A DNA stretch of 5,415 bases from positions 1 to 5,415 of the forward strand of contig DCPV01000187.1 in the NCBI GenBank assembly GCA_002323775.1, read 5' to 3'. Positions within the stretch are counted from its first letter, which is position 1. Each line of letters starts with the position of its first letter. The notes beneath the pieces were generated by a model. The model ran no database searches. It saw only the letters and a list, made by a program, of their open reading frames with translations, and had not been told where the DNA came from. Positions 1 to 5,415 of this stretch are shown piece after piece. The translations under genes and the position numbers were made by a program. This DNA comes from Firmicutes bacterium UBA1535. GTDB taxonomy: Bacteria > Bacillota > Clostridia > Tissierellales > Sedimentibacteraceae.

Positions 1-1208
1 TCCACAACCTTAGAATCAGCGGCAATAAATATCGGCTGAATATATGCTAATATATTATTTTCTTTAATTTTTTCAAGAGCTTCCTCTGATGTTATTTGAC
101 AATGAACTATCCCGTGTCGCACTCTAATATCAGGATATTTTTTCATAGCCTTCTCGAAGCTTTTTATCGACATATCTATAGTTTTATCTCCAATAGCATG
201 TATTGCTACGGAAACGGCATTTTTATGAGATAAATCAACTATATTATCAAGCTCCTCCTGTGAAAACAATGCTATTCCTGTTTCTGAAGTGTTTTCGTAT
301 GGCTCATTCATAGCTGCTGTCTGTCCTCCCAAAGAACCATCACCTAATAGTTTTATTGAGCCTAGATTAAAATTTTCATTTCCTTGATATTTGTCAAAGC
401 CTAGCTCAAAATATTCTTTTGCCTCGTCATAGCTTGTTATTCTGCTCTGGATGTATATACGAAGCTTTAGTCTCTTTTCCATATCAAGCTCCTTATATAT
501 ATCAAGCATTTCAATTCCGCCGTTATTTTTACCTAAATCATCAGTATGTACTCCTGTAATTCCATATGAGGCTAGTTTCTCAACAGCCTTTAATACATAT
601 GCTTTTTTGTCCGCTCTTGTAAACTTTGGCATATAATCATTAAGAAGATTAATAGCATTTTCTCTCAAAATCCCAGTTGTGTCATTATCTGCTACATCAA
701 TCTCTCCACCATCAATCCTAGTGTCTTTTGTTATACCTGCTATTTCTAAAAGCTTTGAATTGCATACTGCTATATGGAGGCAGGCTCTTTTGAAAAATAT
801 AGGGATATCCTTTGAAATTTTATCCAAGTCATGCTTTGTCGGCATGACTTTAGAAGCAAAATTTTCTTGATTCCAAGCAAAGCCTGTCAGGCATTTCAGA
901 CTATTGTTCTCATTTATAAATTTTTTAGATAGCTCTATAATCTCATCTATGGATTTACAAGCTGAAAGATCTATTTCATCAAGACTTTTACCATATGCAA
1001 GCAAATGTATATGACTGTCTATAAGCCCCGGGATAACAGTTTTTTTATTTAAGTCTACTATTCCTGCTGCGACATTTTCATATCTTTGAACCTGTTCATT
1101 AGTTCCGATAAATTTAATTTTTCCATTTTCTACATACATTGCTTGAGCAAAGCTATTGTCCTTGTCTGCTGTGTAGATATTGCCATTATAATATATCCTG
1201 TTTGTCAT
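1..1208 (-). CDS. YtcJ-like metal-dependent amidohydrolase (amidohydrolase_3 family), C-terminus cut by window edge
   Basis: The reading frame starts at ATG 1208 and stays open to base 1, giving 402 complete residues. Family members usually have about 530-550, so the last quarter is outside the window. Seen in the sequence: a small N-terminal beta segment (residues 1-60) leading into VIPGLIDSHIHLLAYG, where H66 and H68 form the HxH metal site; GITGVHTDD at 216-224; IKLLGDGSLGGQTAAMNEPY at 285-304, the most family-specific motif; AIHAIGDKTID at 335-345 with H337; and RHGIVHCQ at 364-371 with H369. The aspartate expected near the C-terminus lies off the window. No signal peptide is visible, so it is probably a cytoplasmic hydrolase of amide or related C-N bonds; the substrate is unknown. 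The start is supported by AGGAG at 1216-1220, which overlaps the stop codon of the upstream PHP gene. The 10-bp gap implies a shared transcript and coupled translation. The family call is firm, the reaction is not. Confidence 0.9.
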   Translation of the reverse strand, partial: MTNRIYYNGNIYTADKDNSFAQAMYVENGKIKFIGTNEQVQRYENVAAGIVDLNKKTVIPGLIDSHIHLLAYGKSLDEIDLSACKSIDEIIELSKKFINENNSLKCLTGFAWNQENFASKVMPTKHDLDKISKDIPIFFKRACLHIAVCNSKLLEIAGITKDTRIDGGEIDVADNDTTGILRENAINLLNDYMPKFTRADKKAYVLKAVEKLASYGITGVHTDDLGKNNGGIEMLDIYKELDMEKRLKLRIYIQSRITSYDEAKEYFELGFDKYQGNENFNLGSIKLLGDGSLGGQTAAMNEPYENTSETGIALFSQEELDNIVDLSHKNAVSVAIHAIGDKTIDMSIKSFEKAMKKYPDIRVRHGIVHCQITSEEALEKIKENNILAYIQPIFIAADSKVV

Positions 1209-1218
1209 TTTTACACTC

Positions 1219-2061
1219 CTATAAATCTATTTTTTTCCAACCATTATTAGTTAAATACACAAGATTTTCTAAGTTTAATTCCTTGCAAAGTGTATACATC
1301 TCATCAAACATACAAGTTATATTTTCAGCTGAATGAGCATCTGAATTAACTGTCACCGGAATTTTTCTAAGCCTTATCTCCTCTAAAATCCATATTGATG
1401 GATATTGTTCAGTCACATATCCCCTTGCCATACCACCAGTATTTATTTCTATTACAGTATCTGTATTTTTTACTGTATCAAGAAATCCGCATACTGCTTC
1501 TTTGTACCAAGAGGCATTTTCATTAAAAAGAGCGTTGTTTTTATTATTTTTCTTTACTAAATCCATATGACCTACTAAAGTAGGCTTATACTTTTCAACC
1601 ATTTTAGATAAATGATGATAATAGTCACCTACTGCTTTTTTAATATCTCCACCATATGATGCTTTTATACCCTCTAACACATAATCATAAGGTCCATCTA
1701 CAGCCCAACGTTTACCATCGTCAAATCTACCAAGATAGTGAATTGAGCCAATGAAATAGTCCAATTTCTCAAATAAGCTTTTATCTATATGTTCAAATTC
1801 GGTATCTATAAAATAATCTAATTCCATGCCTAGCAAAACTTCAATCTTATCACTGTATTTTTCTTTTAAAGCCTTTATCTCATCAATATAAGTATCAACC
1901 TTATCTTTGCCAACAGACCATTTAGCTTCAAAAGGCAAGGGACCATGTGTTGATATGCCTATAGTTTTCATACCCTTAGCTATTGCTGTTAAAACCATTT
2001 CTTCTGCCGTGTTATTACCATCACAATAGTTAGTATGTGAATGTATAGTTGAGTAATACAT
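1219..2061 (-). CDS. PHP-domain phosphoesterase, histidinol-phosphatase HisJ/HisK-like
   Basis: A 280-residue protein, close to the usual 260-280 for the HisJ-type PHP family. Probable metal ligands fall in PHP order: HSHTNYCDG (H7, H9, D14), STHG (H39), GMELDY (E80), IGSIHYL (H108), VGHMDLV (H165) and NSDAHS (D241, H243). Known members use a trinuclear metal centre to hydrolyse phosphomonoesters, in B. subtilis histidinol phosphate in histidine synthesis. No his gene is in the window and the partner is an amidohydrolase, so the true substrate is uncertain. The frame is open up to an ATG at 2130, but I place the start at 2061. There GGAGG lies 11 nt upstream (2073-2077), the predicted promoter ends near 2119, and the family normally begins within a few residues of the HxH motif. 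The 23 extra codons would lack a ribosome site and would reach back into the promoter. Its stop codon lies inside the ribosome site of the next gene, so the two form an operon. Confidence 0.9.
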   Translation of the reverse strand: MYYSTIHSHTNYCDGNNTAEEMVLTAIAKGMKTIGISTHGPLPFEAKWSVGKDKVDTYIDEIKALKEKYSDKIEVLLGMELDYFIDTEFEHIDKSLFEKLDYFIGSIHYLGRFDDGKRWAVDGPYDYVLEGIKASYGGDIKKAVGDYYHHLSKMVEKYKPTLVGHMDLVKKNNKNNALFNENASWYKEAVCGFLDTVKNTDTVIEINTGGMARGYVTEQYPSIWILEEIRLRKIPVTVNSDAHSAENITCMFDEMYTLCKELNLENLVYLTNNGWKKIDL

Positions 2062-2072
2062 AATTAAATTTT

Positions 2073-2077
2073 CCTCC
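2073..2077 (-). promoter_or_regulatory. Ribosome binding site that decides the PHP gene start
   Basis: GGAGG on the minus strand, 11 nt upstream of ATG 2061. It favours the 280-residue protein over the longer frame starting at 2130. The spacing is a little long but the match is strong. Confidence 0.7.
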
Positions 2078-2118
2078 AAAAGTATAAAAGTGTATTTTAA
2101 AATTAATCTCTGATATAA

Positions 2119-2147
2119 ATTATATAACATATGCTAAAAATAGTAAA
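2119..2147 (-). promoter_or_regulatory. SigA-type promoter for the PHP-amidohydrolase operon
   Basis: On the minus strand, TTTACT (2142-2147, 4 of 6 matches to TTGACA) is separated by 17 bp from a perfect TATAAT (2119-2124). Transcription would start near 2112, leaving a leader of about 50 nt before ATG 2061. Read by eye; no start-site data. Confidence 0.6.
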
Positions 2148-2156
2148 GCTTTCACT
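2142..2156. promoter_or_regulatory. Operator-like inverted repeat AGTAAA-N3-TTCACT over both -35 boxes
   Basis: AGTAAA (2142-2147) and TTCACT (2151-2156) are inverted half-sites matching at five of six positions and separated by GCT. Each half doubles as the -35 hexamer of one of the two divergent promoters, so a protein bound here could control both. The same half-sites recur 44 bp away at 2185-2201. That these are binding sites is inference; part of the match could come from the shared -35 consensus. Confidence 0.35.
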
Positions 2157-2179
2157 TTTAATAATTTCCTGCGTATAAT
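2151..2179 (+). promoter_or_regulatory. SigA-type promoter for the 130-residue orphan gene
   Basis: TTCACT (2151-2156, 4 of 6 matches to TTGACA), a 17-bp spacer, then a perfect TATAAT (2174-2179). The predicted start is near 2186, giving a leader of about 73 nt before ATG 2259. It lies back-to-back with the minus-strand promoter, with 3 bp between the two -35 hexamers. Confidence 0.65.
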
Positions 2180-2183
2180 AAAA

Positions 2184-2202
2184 GAGTAAACGGTGTTCAC
2201 TC
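2184..2202. promoter_or_regulatory. Operator-like inverted repeat at the predicted plus-strand start site
   Basis: GAGTAAAC and GTTCACTC are 8-bp inverted arms matching at seven of eight positions around GGT. The core AGTAAA-N5-TTCACT repeats the half-sites found at 2142-2156. It sits 4 bp downstream of the -10 box and spans the predicted transcription start, a common place for a repressor operator. No regulator gene is in the window. Confidence 0.4.
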
Positions 2203-2206
2203 TATG

Positions 2207-2227
2207 GAAGAATCTTTCCGATTCTTC
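2207..2227 (+). promoter_or_regulatory. Leader hairpin upstream of the 130-residue orphan gene
   Basis: GAAGAATC (2207-2214) pairs perfectly with GATTCTTC (2220-2227) around the loop TTTCC. It lies within the predicted untranslated leader, about 20 nt before the ribosome site. It is not followed by an uninterrupted U-run, so it does not look like a standard terminator. It could stabilise the 5' end or act in attenuation. I do not recognise a known riboswitch. Confidence 0.45.
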
Positions 2228-2246
2228 ATTTAATAAGTATTGAGTC

Positions 2247-2253
2247 AAGGGGG
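2247..2253 (+). promoter_or_regulatory. Ribosome binding site of the 130-residue orphan gene
   Basis: AAGGGGG, 5 nt before ATG 2259. It pairs with the 16S anti-Shine-Dalgarno sequence if one G-U pair is allowed. It is good support that this unrecognised frame is translated. Confidence 0.65.
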
Positions 2254-2258
2254 TAAGA

Positions 2259-2651
2259 ATGAGTATATTTTATAATTTTGATAACATGTATAACAATCGA
2301 AAAAGCATTGTAACAAACAATAATAAAAATATAGCTGAAAGCAAGACTTGTATAAAAGAAGATATAAGTTTAAACTGTATCTCTAAAAAAGCAGTTGATG
2401 ATACATCAGATGATAAATATAAGTTAGACAAGAATATTGCACTATTTGATTACAGTGCTAAAGCTTCGTCAAGCTATCTTACAAAGCAGAGCTGTTCAAA
2501 TGTCGATTGCTTTGCAGGCTTAACAAATCAAGAAGTGCCAAATAATTGCATGGACTACAATGGCTGTTTACAATATTTTAATACCATGCCAATAATGAAC
2601 TGCATAGATAATGTCCCAACTGCTTCTTTCTTAATATTAGATGAAGTATAA
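2259..2651 (+). CDS. Hypothetical cysteine-containing protein, 130 residues, family not recognised
   Basis: I do not recognise this protein. It is the only plus-strand gene here and has its own promoter, ribosome site and terminator, which argues that it is real. The first 75 residues are polar and rich in Asn, Lys, Asp and Ser, look low in order, and carry C31 and C40. The last 55 residues hold five cysteines (C79, C84, C97, C103, C115) in a denser, more hydrophobic segment ending in PTASFLILDEV. There is no signal peptide, no membrane segment and no standard CxxC zinc or Fe-S pattern; cysteine spacings are irregular (CxxxxC, CxxxxxC). It is transcribed away from the PHP-amidohydrolase operon across a shared promoter region, so joint regulation is plausible. 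It could be a small cytoplasmic redox or metal-responsive protein, a spore-associated protein or a peptide precursor; the sequence does not choose between these. Confidence 0.75.
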   Translation: MSIFYNFDNMYNNRKSIVTNNNKNIAESKTCIKEDISLNCISKKAVDDTSDDKYKLDKNIALFDYSAKASSSYLTKQSCSNVDCFAGLTNQEVPNNCMDYNGCLQYFNTMPIMNCIDNVPTASFLILDEV

Positions 2652-2720
2652 TTATATAAGCCTAAGTCTTAAAAAATAAGCAAAAAATCTAAAAATATTA
2701 TCTGCTCAAAAACATTAAAC

Positions 2721-2770
2721 AAAAGCCTCCCTCACAGCCAATTTTAATATTGACAATGAGGGAGGCTTTT
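2721..2770. terminator. Bidirectional Rho-independent terminator
   Basis: A perfect 14-bp inverted repeat, AAAAGCCTCCCTCA (2721-2734) with TGAGGGAGGCTTTT (2757-2770), around a 22-nt loop that can form a further CAAT/ATTG stem. It is followed by T-rich tracts on both strands (TTTTAATTTT on plus, TTTTGTTT on minus). It lies between the ends of two convergent genes, the orphan (stop at 2651) and the ferredoxin (stop 12 bp away), and should serve both. Confidence 0.9.
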
Positions 2771-2782
2771 AATTTTATATAA

Positions 2783-3071
<289 letters not shown>

Positions 3072-4124
3072 TTAATCTTCTAGTTCTTTAAGCATTGCAA
3101 GGTCAACTTCTTCCGCCTGTAAATTCTTAACTGCTGCTTCTATAACAAACAGCTTAGAGCCTTCTAGCTCGTCCATTTCTTCCGTTCCGTCTTCCTTTTG
3201 GAATCTCACTCTTGCAGTTTTGAACAGTGGATTTATATCTATAACAATACCCTTTCTTTTAGTGCCTTTTTCTCCTACCTTATCTCCTACTTCCGGCAAT
3301 TCCTTCATATTCTCCTCATATACCTTATGCTCATAATTTAGGCAGCACATCAGTCTTGAGCAGATACCTGAAATTTTGCTTGGATTTAGAGATAATTTTT
3401 GTTCCTTAGCCATTTTTATCGAAACTGGGTAAAATTCGCCTAAATGGGATGAACAGCACATAGGTCTTCCGCAAGGTCCTAAACCGCCAAGCATTTTAGC
3501 CTCGTCTCTAACTCCGATTTGTCTAAGCTCTATTCTTGTTCTGAATACTGAAGCTAAGTCTTTGACAAGCTCTCTGAAATCGACTCTACCCTCGGATGTA
3601 AAATAAAATATAACCTTGTTATTATCAAATGTATATTCAATATCTACTAGCTTCATGCTAAGATTGTGTTCTTCTATCTTTTTTAAGCATGTTTCAAATG
3701 CTTCTTTTTCTTTTACTCTGTTTTCTTCGTTCTTTAATTTATCTTCGTTAGTCGCTATTCTTAAAACCTTTCTTAAAGGTGTCACTATTTCATCATCATT
3801 TATAAATTTAGGTCCTGAAACAACTTCTCCAAATTCTATACCACGTATAGTTTCAACAATTACGCTGTCTCCCTTTTTTATCCATTTTTTGTCAGGATCA
3901 AAGAAATATATCTTACCTGCCGGCTTAAATCTAACCCCAACAACCTTTATCATTTCTGTACTTGTAGGCTTGCTTTTGCAAGAATTACAAGAACCGCAAG
4001 AATCGCAAACGCTACAAGAACCACATGCGCCGCAAGAGCCACAACTGCAATTCTTCTCAAGAGAGCTTGTAGAGTTTAAGTCTTCATTTGTAGGCTCGGG
4101 AATTATTCTCTCGTTATTCATCAT
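3072..4124 (-). CDS. ricT: RicT/YaaT, PSP1-domain [4Fe-4S] partner of RNase Y, with a cysteine-repeat N-terminal tail
   Basis: A 350-residue protein. Residues 58-350 match the usual RicT/YaaT layout: an N-terminal beta domain beginning MIKVVGVRFKPAGKIYFFDP, a charged helical stretch (about 126-155), then the PSP1 core with GLGPCGRPMCCSSHLGEF (C218, C223, C224) and ISGICSRLMCCLNYE (C255, C260, C261). In B. subtilis RicT joins RicA (YmcA) and RicF (YlbF) in a complex carrying [4Fe-4S] clusters that directs RNase Y mRNA processing and affects sporulation, biofilm formation and competence. Removing 57 residues from C218 gives 161, agreeing with my memory of the B. subtilis cluster cysteine numbering, so M58 matches the usual start. 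The extra N-terminal 57 residues carry nine cysteines. I keep ATG 4124 because the frame is continuous and no ribosome site precedes M58; the site at M1 is itself weak (an AGG 9-10 nt away, GAGGTG 15 nt away). An in-frame TAA directly precedes M1. Order darA-holB-ricT is the conserved one. Confidence 0.93.
   Translation of the reverse strand: MMNNERIIPEPTNEDLNSTSSLEKNCSCGSCGACGSCSVCDSCGSCNSCKSKPTSTEMIKVVGVRFKPAGKIYFFDPDKKWIKKGDSVIVETIRGIEFGEVVSGPKFINDDEIVTPLRKVLRIATNEDKLKNEENRVKEKEAFETCLKKIEEHNLSMKLVDIEYTFDNNKVIFYFTSEGRVDFRELVKDLASVFRTRIELRQIGVRDEAKMLGGLGPCGRPMCCSSHLGEFYPVSIKMAKEQKLSLNPSKISGICSRLMCCLNYEHKVYEENMKELPEVGDKVGEKGTKRKGIVIDINPLFKTARVRFQKEDGTEEMDELEGSKLFVIEAAVKNLQAEEVDLAMLKELED
3978..4049 (-). 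repeat. In-frame cysteine-triplet array in the RicT tail
   Basis: Codons 26-49 of ricT encode cysteines at 26, 28, 31, 34, 37, 40, 43, 46 and 49, with small or polar residues (Gly, Ser, Ala, Val, Asp, Asn) between. From C28 on, every third residue is cysteine, so overlapping CxxC motifs run without a break. TGC and TGT are mixed (five TGC, four TGT) and the neighbouring codons vary, so the 9-bp DNA periodicity is imperfect. That looks older than a fresh tandem expansion. Confidence 0.85.
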
Positions 4125-4134
4125 TTATTTATGC

Positions 4135-4275
4135 CTATGCACCTCGCAATAAATCCAGTCTTCCATCTGTAGGAGGGACTAAATATTTATCCATTTGCTT
4201 GGTGCTAATCCTTTCTTTATTTTTACTTTCTTTCAAGCTTATCCTTATTTCTAAAGTCTGTATGCTAATTTGCAT
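4135..4275 (-). CDS. Possible 46-residue protein between holB and ricT, unknown function
   Basis: An ATG at 4275 follows the holB stop codon after a single base (TAA-A-ATG), and the frame ends in TAG at 4135, 10 bp before the ricT start. It thus fills nearly all of a 152-bp gap that would otherwise break a tightly packed operon. The product starts MQISIQTLEIRISLKESK, is basic (nine Lys/Arg against six Asp/Glu), has no cysteine, membrane segment or signal peptide, and ends YLVPPTDGRLDLLRGA. The N-terminal half could be an amphipathic strand or helix. It has no clear ribosome site, so it would depend on coupling to holB termination. It may in turn hand ribosomes to ricT, whose own site is weak and lies at the end of this frame. 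I do not recognise a family. It could instead be a chance frame in a leader-like spacer. Confidence 0.5.
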   Translation of the reverse strand: MQISIQTLEIRISLKESKNKERISTKQMDKYLVPPTDGRLDLLRGA

Positions 4276-4276
4276 T

Positions 4277-5278
4277 TTATCCGGAGATTAGCATAAGCAT
4301 ATTGTCTATTATAAGTTTATAATTTACATTGCTTTTCATATCATATTTAACATTTTGTAAATATTTTATAAGCTCATCAATTTTCTGTCTTTCAAGTGAC
4401 TTGGCATGCTTTTCTAATAAGTCAACAAAATCTATATTTATTATCAAATCATCAATTTCGTGCTTCTTAAAATATACATCTCTAAGCCAAATCATCAGTA
4501 TTTCTGTTATTTCATCTATTTTATCTTTGTTGTCTTCAAAGTATGTTTCATATTCAAATATCGCATTTTTATCATGAATTAAAATTCTATCAAAAATTTT
4601 AATAATTTCTTCTCTACGTTTTAATATATCATTTTGATTAGTTGCTATTTTTTCAGCATTGTATAGAACACCTTGCGAGTAATAGGCTATAAGCCTAGCT
4701 GTTTTAAGGTCTAAATTAAATTTATTCTTAATATAATTTATTATTTGCTCATTATTAATTTTTTCAAATTTAATAATCTGACATCTGGAAACTATGGTCG
4801 GAATTAAAAGATTGCAGTTTTGCGTAAGGAGTATTATGGTTGTGTTTCCGGCAGGTTCTTCTAATGTTTTTAAAAATGTATTGGCTGCCTGCATTGTCAT
4901 ATCTTCGCTATTGTTTATAATATAAATCTTTCTGTCACTTTCATAGGGCTTTTGGTATACTGATACTATCAAATCATCAATAGCTTCTCTTTTAATACTT
5001 TTATCCTCTGAGGATATAATATGCAAATCAGGATGATTCATAGAATTTATCTTTATGCAGGAGCTGCATATATTACATGGTTCTTTGTCAAAGTCTCTGC
5101 ACAATAGTGATTTTGCAAAGAAAACAGCCATATTGAGCTTTCCTATACCCTTAGCTCCCTCAAAAATATACCCATGGGAAATATTTTTGTCTTTTATAGA
5201 TTTCTTCAAATATTCTTTTATAGCTTCCTGATTTTTAGAAAGTATATCATCCTGACCTGCAATTTCGCTAAAAAGCAT
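4277..5278 (-). CDS. holB: DNA polymerase III delta prime subunit
   Basis: A 333-residue clamp-loader subunit of the AAA+ fold, matching the usual 320-340. It works with tau/gamma and delta to load the sliding clamp at primed templates. Seen in order: IAGQDDILSKNQEAI (6-20) and SHGYIFEGAKGIGKL (34-48), where the P-loop GxxGxGK is kept but the following Thr/Ser is Leu. The zinc module has C60, C68, C71 and C74. The Walker B region IINNSEDMT (120-128) has Asn-Asn where DE is usual. Then come QAANTFLKTLEEP (130-142) and the sensor SRCQ (164-167), whose Arg acts in trans on a neighbouring subunit. The altered P-loop and Walker B fit a subunit that does not hydrolyse ATP, which is normal for delta prime. 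The C-terminal helical domain is Lys/Asp/Ile rich and divergent. The start has AAGGA at 5291-5295, 12 nt upstream. It lies 23 bp after the darA stop. Confidence 0.95.
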   Translation of the reverse strand: MLFSEIAGQDDILSKNQEAIKEYLKKSIKDKNISHGYIFEGAKGIGKLNMAVFFAKSLLCRDFDKEPCNICSSCIKINSMNHPDLHIISSEDKSIKREAIDDLIVSVYQKPYESDRKIYIINNSEDMTMQAANTFLKTLEEPAGNTTIILLTQNCNLLIPTIVSRCQIIKFEKINNEQIINYIKNKFNLDLKTARLIAYYSQGVLYNAEKIATNQNDILKRREEIIKIFDRILIHDKNAIFEYETYFEDNKDKIDEITEILMIWLRDVYFKKHEIDDLIINIDFVDLLEKHAKSLERQKIDELIKYLQNVKYDMKSNVNYKLIIDNMLMLISG

Positions 5279-5301
5279 AATTTTTCACATTCCTTTTTGG
5301 C

Positions 5302-5415
5302 TTATATTTTTTCAAACCTATCAACACCAGTTACAAAAATAACTGCTCCACCAACCGTTACCTCAATTGTGTTAGGGAAATAACCTCCTACACCATTAAA
5401 CGTATTTGGCGGCAT
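5302..5415 (-). CDS. darA: C-terminal fragment of DarA/PstA (YaaQ, DUF970) cyclic-di-AMP receptor
   Basis: Thirty-seven residues and a TAA stop at 5302-5304; the rest lies beyond the window. The segment GGYFPNTIEVTVGGAVIFVT followed by GVDRFEKI matches the C-terminal beta strands of DarA/PstA, whose B. subtilis form ends with a similar PVEVEVGGATVFVLPVDQF segment and totals about 109 residues. These trimeric PII-like proteins bind cyclic-di-AMP in the cytoplasm, and their downstream target is unsettled. The ATG at the very edge (5413-5415) falls where the family has an internal loop, so I treat it as an internal methionine and not the start. The position directly before holB supports the call. 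In B. subtilis yaaR lies between them, and here it is absent. Confidence 0.85.
   Translation of the reverse strand: MPPNTFNGVGGYFPNTIEVTVGGAVIFVTGVDRFEKI

Noticed and set aside
451..870. Two plus-strand frames (451-636 and 679-870)
   Set aside because: Both lie antisense to the amidohydrolase, lack ribosome sites and have no recognisable domain.
2062..2130. Longer start for the PHP gene at 2130
   Set aside because: It lacks a ribosome site, lies upstream of the predicted transcription start, and adds 23 residues not expected before the HxH motif.
2259..2651. Cysteine-rich peptide precursor of a RiPP system
   Set aside because: No radical SAM, cyclase, protease or exporter gene is in the window, and there is no recognisable leader-core boundary.
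3978..4049. 9-bp periodic DNA that could be a CRISPR or regulatory tandem repeat
   Set aside because: The units are far too short and imperfect for CRISPR, and the period is fully explained by the cysteine-every-third-residue coding pattern.
3616..4152. Plus-strand open frame of 178 codons opposite ricT
   Set aside because: It is antisense to the conserved ricT frame, has no ribosome site, and its product is a hydrophobic, Ser/Leu/Phe-rich translation typical of the reverse of a Lys/Glu-rich gene. Its QEPQEP-like repeats are the mirror of the cysteine array.
4170..4177. Shine-Dalgarno-like AGGAGGG on the plus strand
   Set aside because: No start codon or open frame follows at a usable distance. 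It lies within codons of the minus-strand small frame and is probably chance.
5174..5383. Plus-strand frame spanning the holB-darA junction
   Set aside because: It crosses the ends of two conserved minus-strand genes and encodes an unremarkable Phe/Ile/Ser-rich product.

Overview
The window is AT-rich, tightly packed bacterial DNA. Four things point to a clostridial (Firmicutes/Bacillota) chromosome: strong GGAGG-type ribosome binding sites, TATAAT-type promoters, an 8-cysteine clostridial ferredoxin, and the conserved darA(yaaQ)-holB-ricT(yaaT) gene order known from Bacillus and relatives. I cannot name the species from sequence alone. There are no signs of phage, insertion sequences, CRISPR arrays or tRNA/rRNA genes.

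From right to left, the minus strand carries a housekeeping block at 5415-2783. It holds the C-terminal end of a DarA/PstA-type cyclic-di-AMP receptor, then holB (DNA polymerase III delta prime), then an unannotated 46-codon reading frame squeezed between holB and ricT, then ricT (PSP1-domain [4Fe-4S] protein that partners RNase Y). After a 118-bp AT-rich gap with its own promoter comes a 56-residue 2[4Fe-4S] ferredoxin. The ricT product has an unusual N-terminal tail of nine cysteines, eight of them exactly three residues apart, placed in front of the canonical protein start.

The block ends at a perfect 14-bp inverted repeat (2721-2770). This acts as a shared terminator for the ferredoxin and for the only plus-strand gene, a 130-residue cysteine-containing protein of unknown function (2259-2651).

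That plus-strand gene diverges from a two-gene minus-strand operon. The operon encodes a HisJ-like PHP-family phosphoesterase (1219-2061) and a YtcJ-like metal-dependent amidohydrolase (1208 to beyond base 1), which is cut off by the window edge. The 197-bp divergent region holds back-to-back promoters whose -35 hexamers are only 3 bp apart. It also holds two copies of an inverted-repeat motif, AGTAAA-N3/N5-TTCACT, one over both -35 boxes and one over the predicted plus-strand start site. A perfect 8-bp hairpin lies in the plus-strand leader. Together these suggest joint control of the unknown protein and the two hydrolases.

The items most worth a second look are the poly-CxxC tail of RicT, the cysteine-containing orphan with its twin operator-like sites, and the small reading frame between holB and ricT. 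None of these proves a new system.
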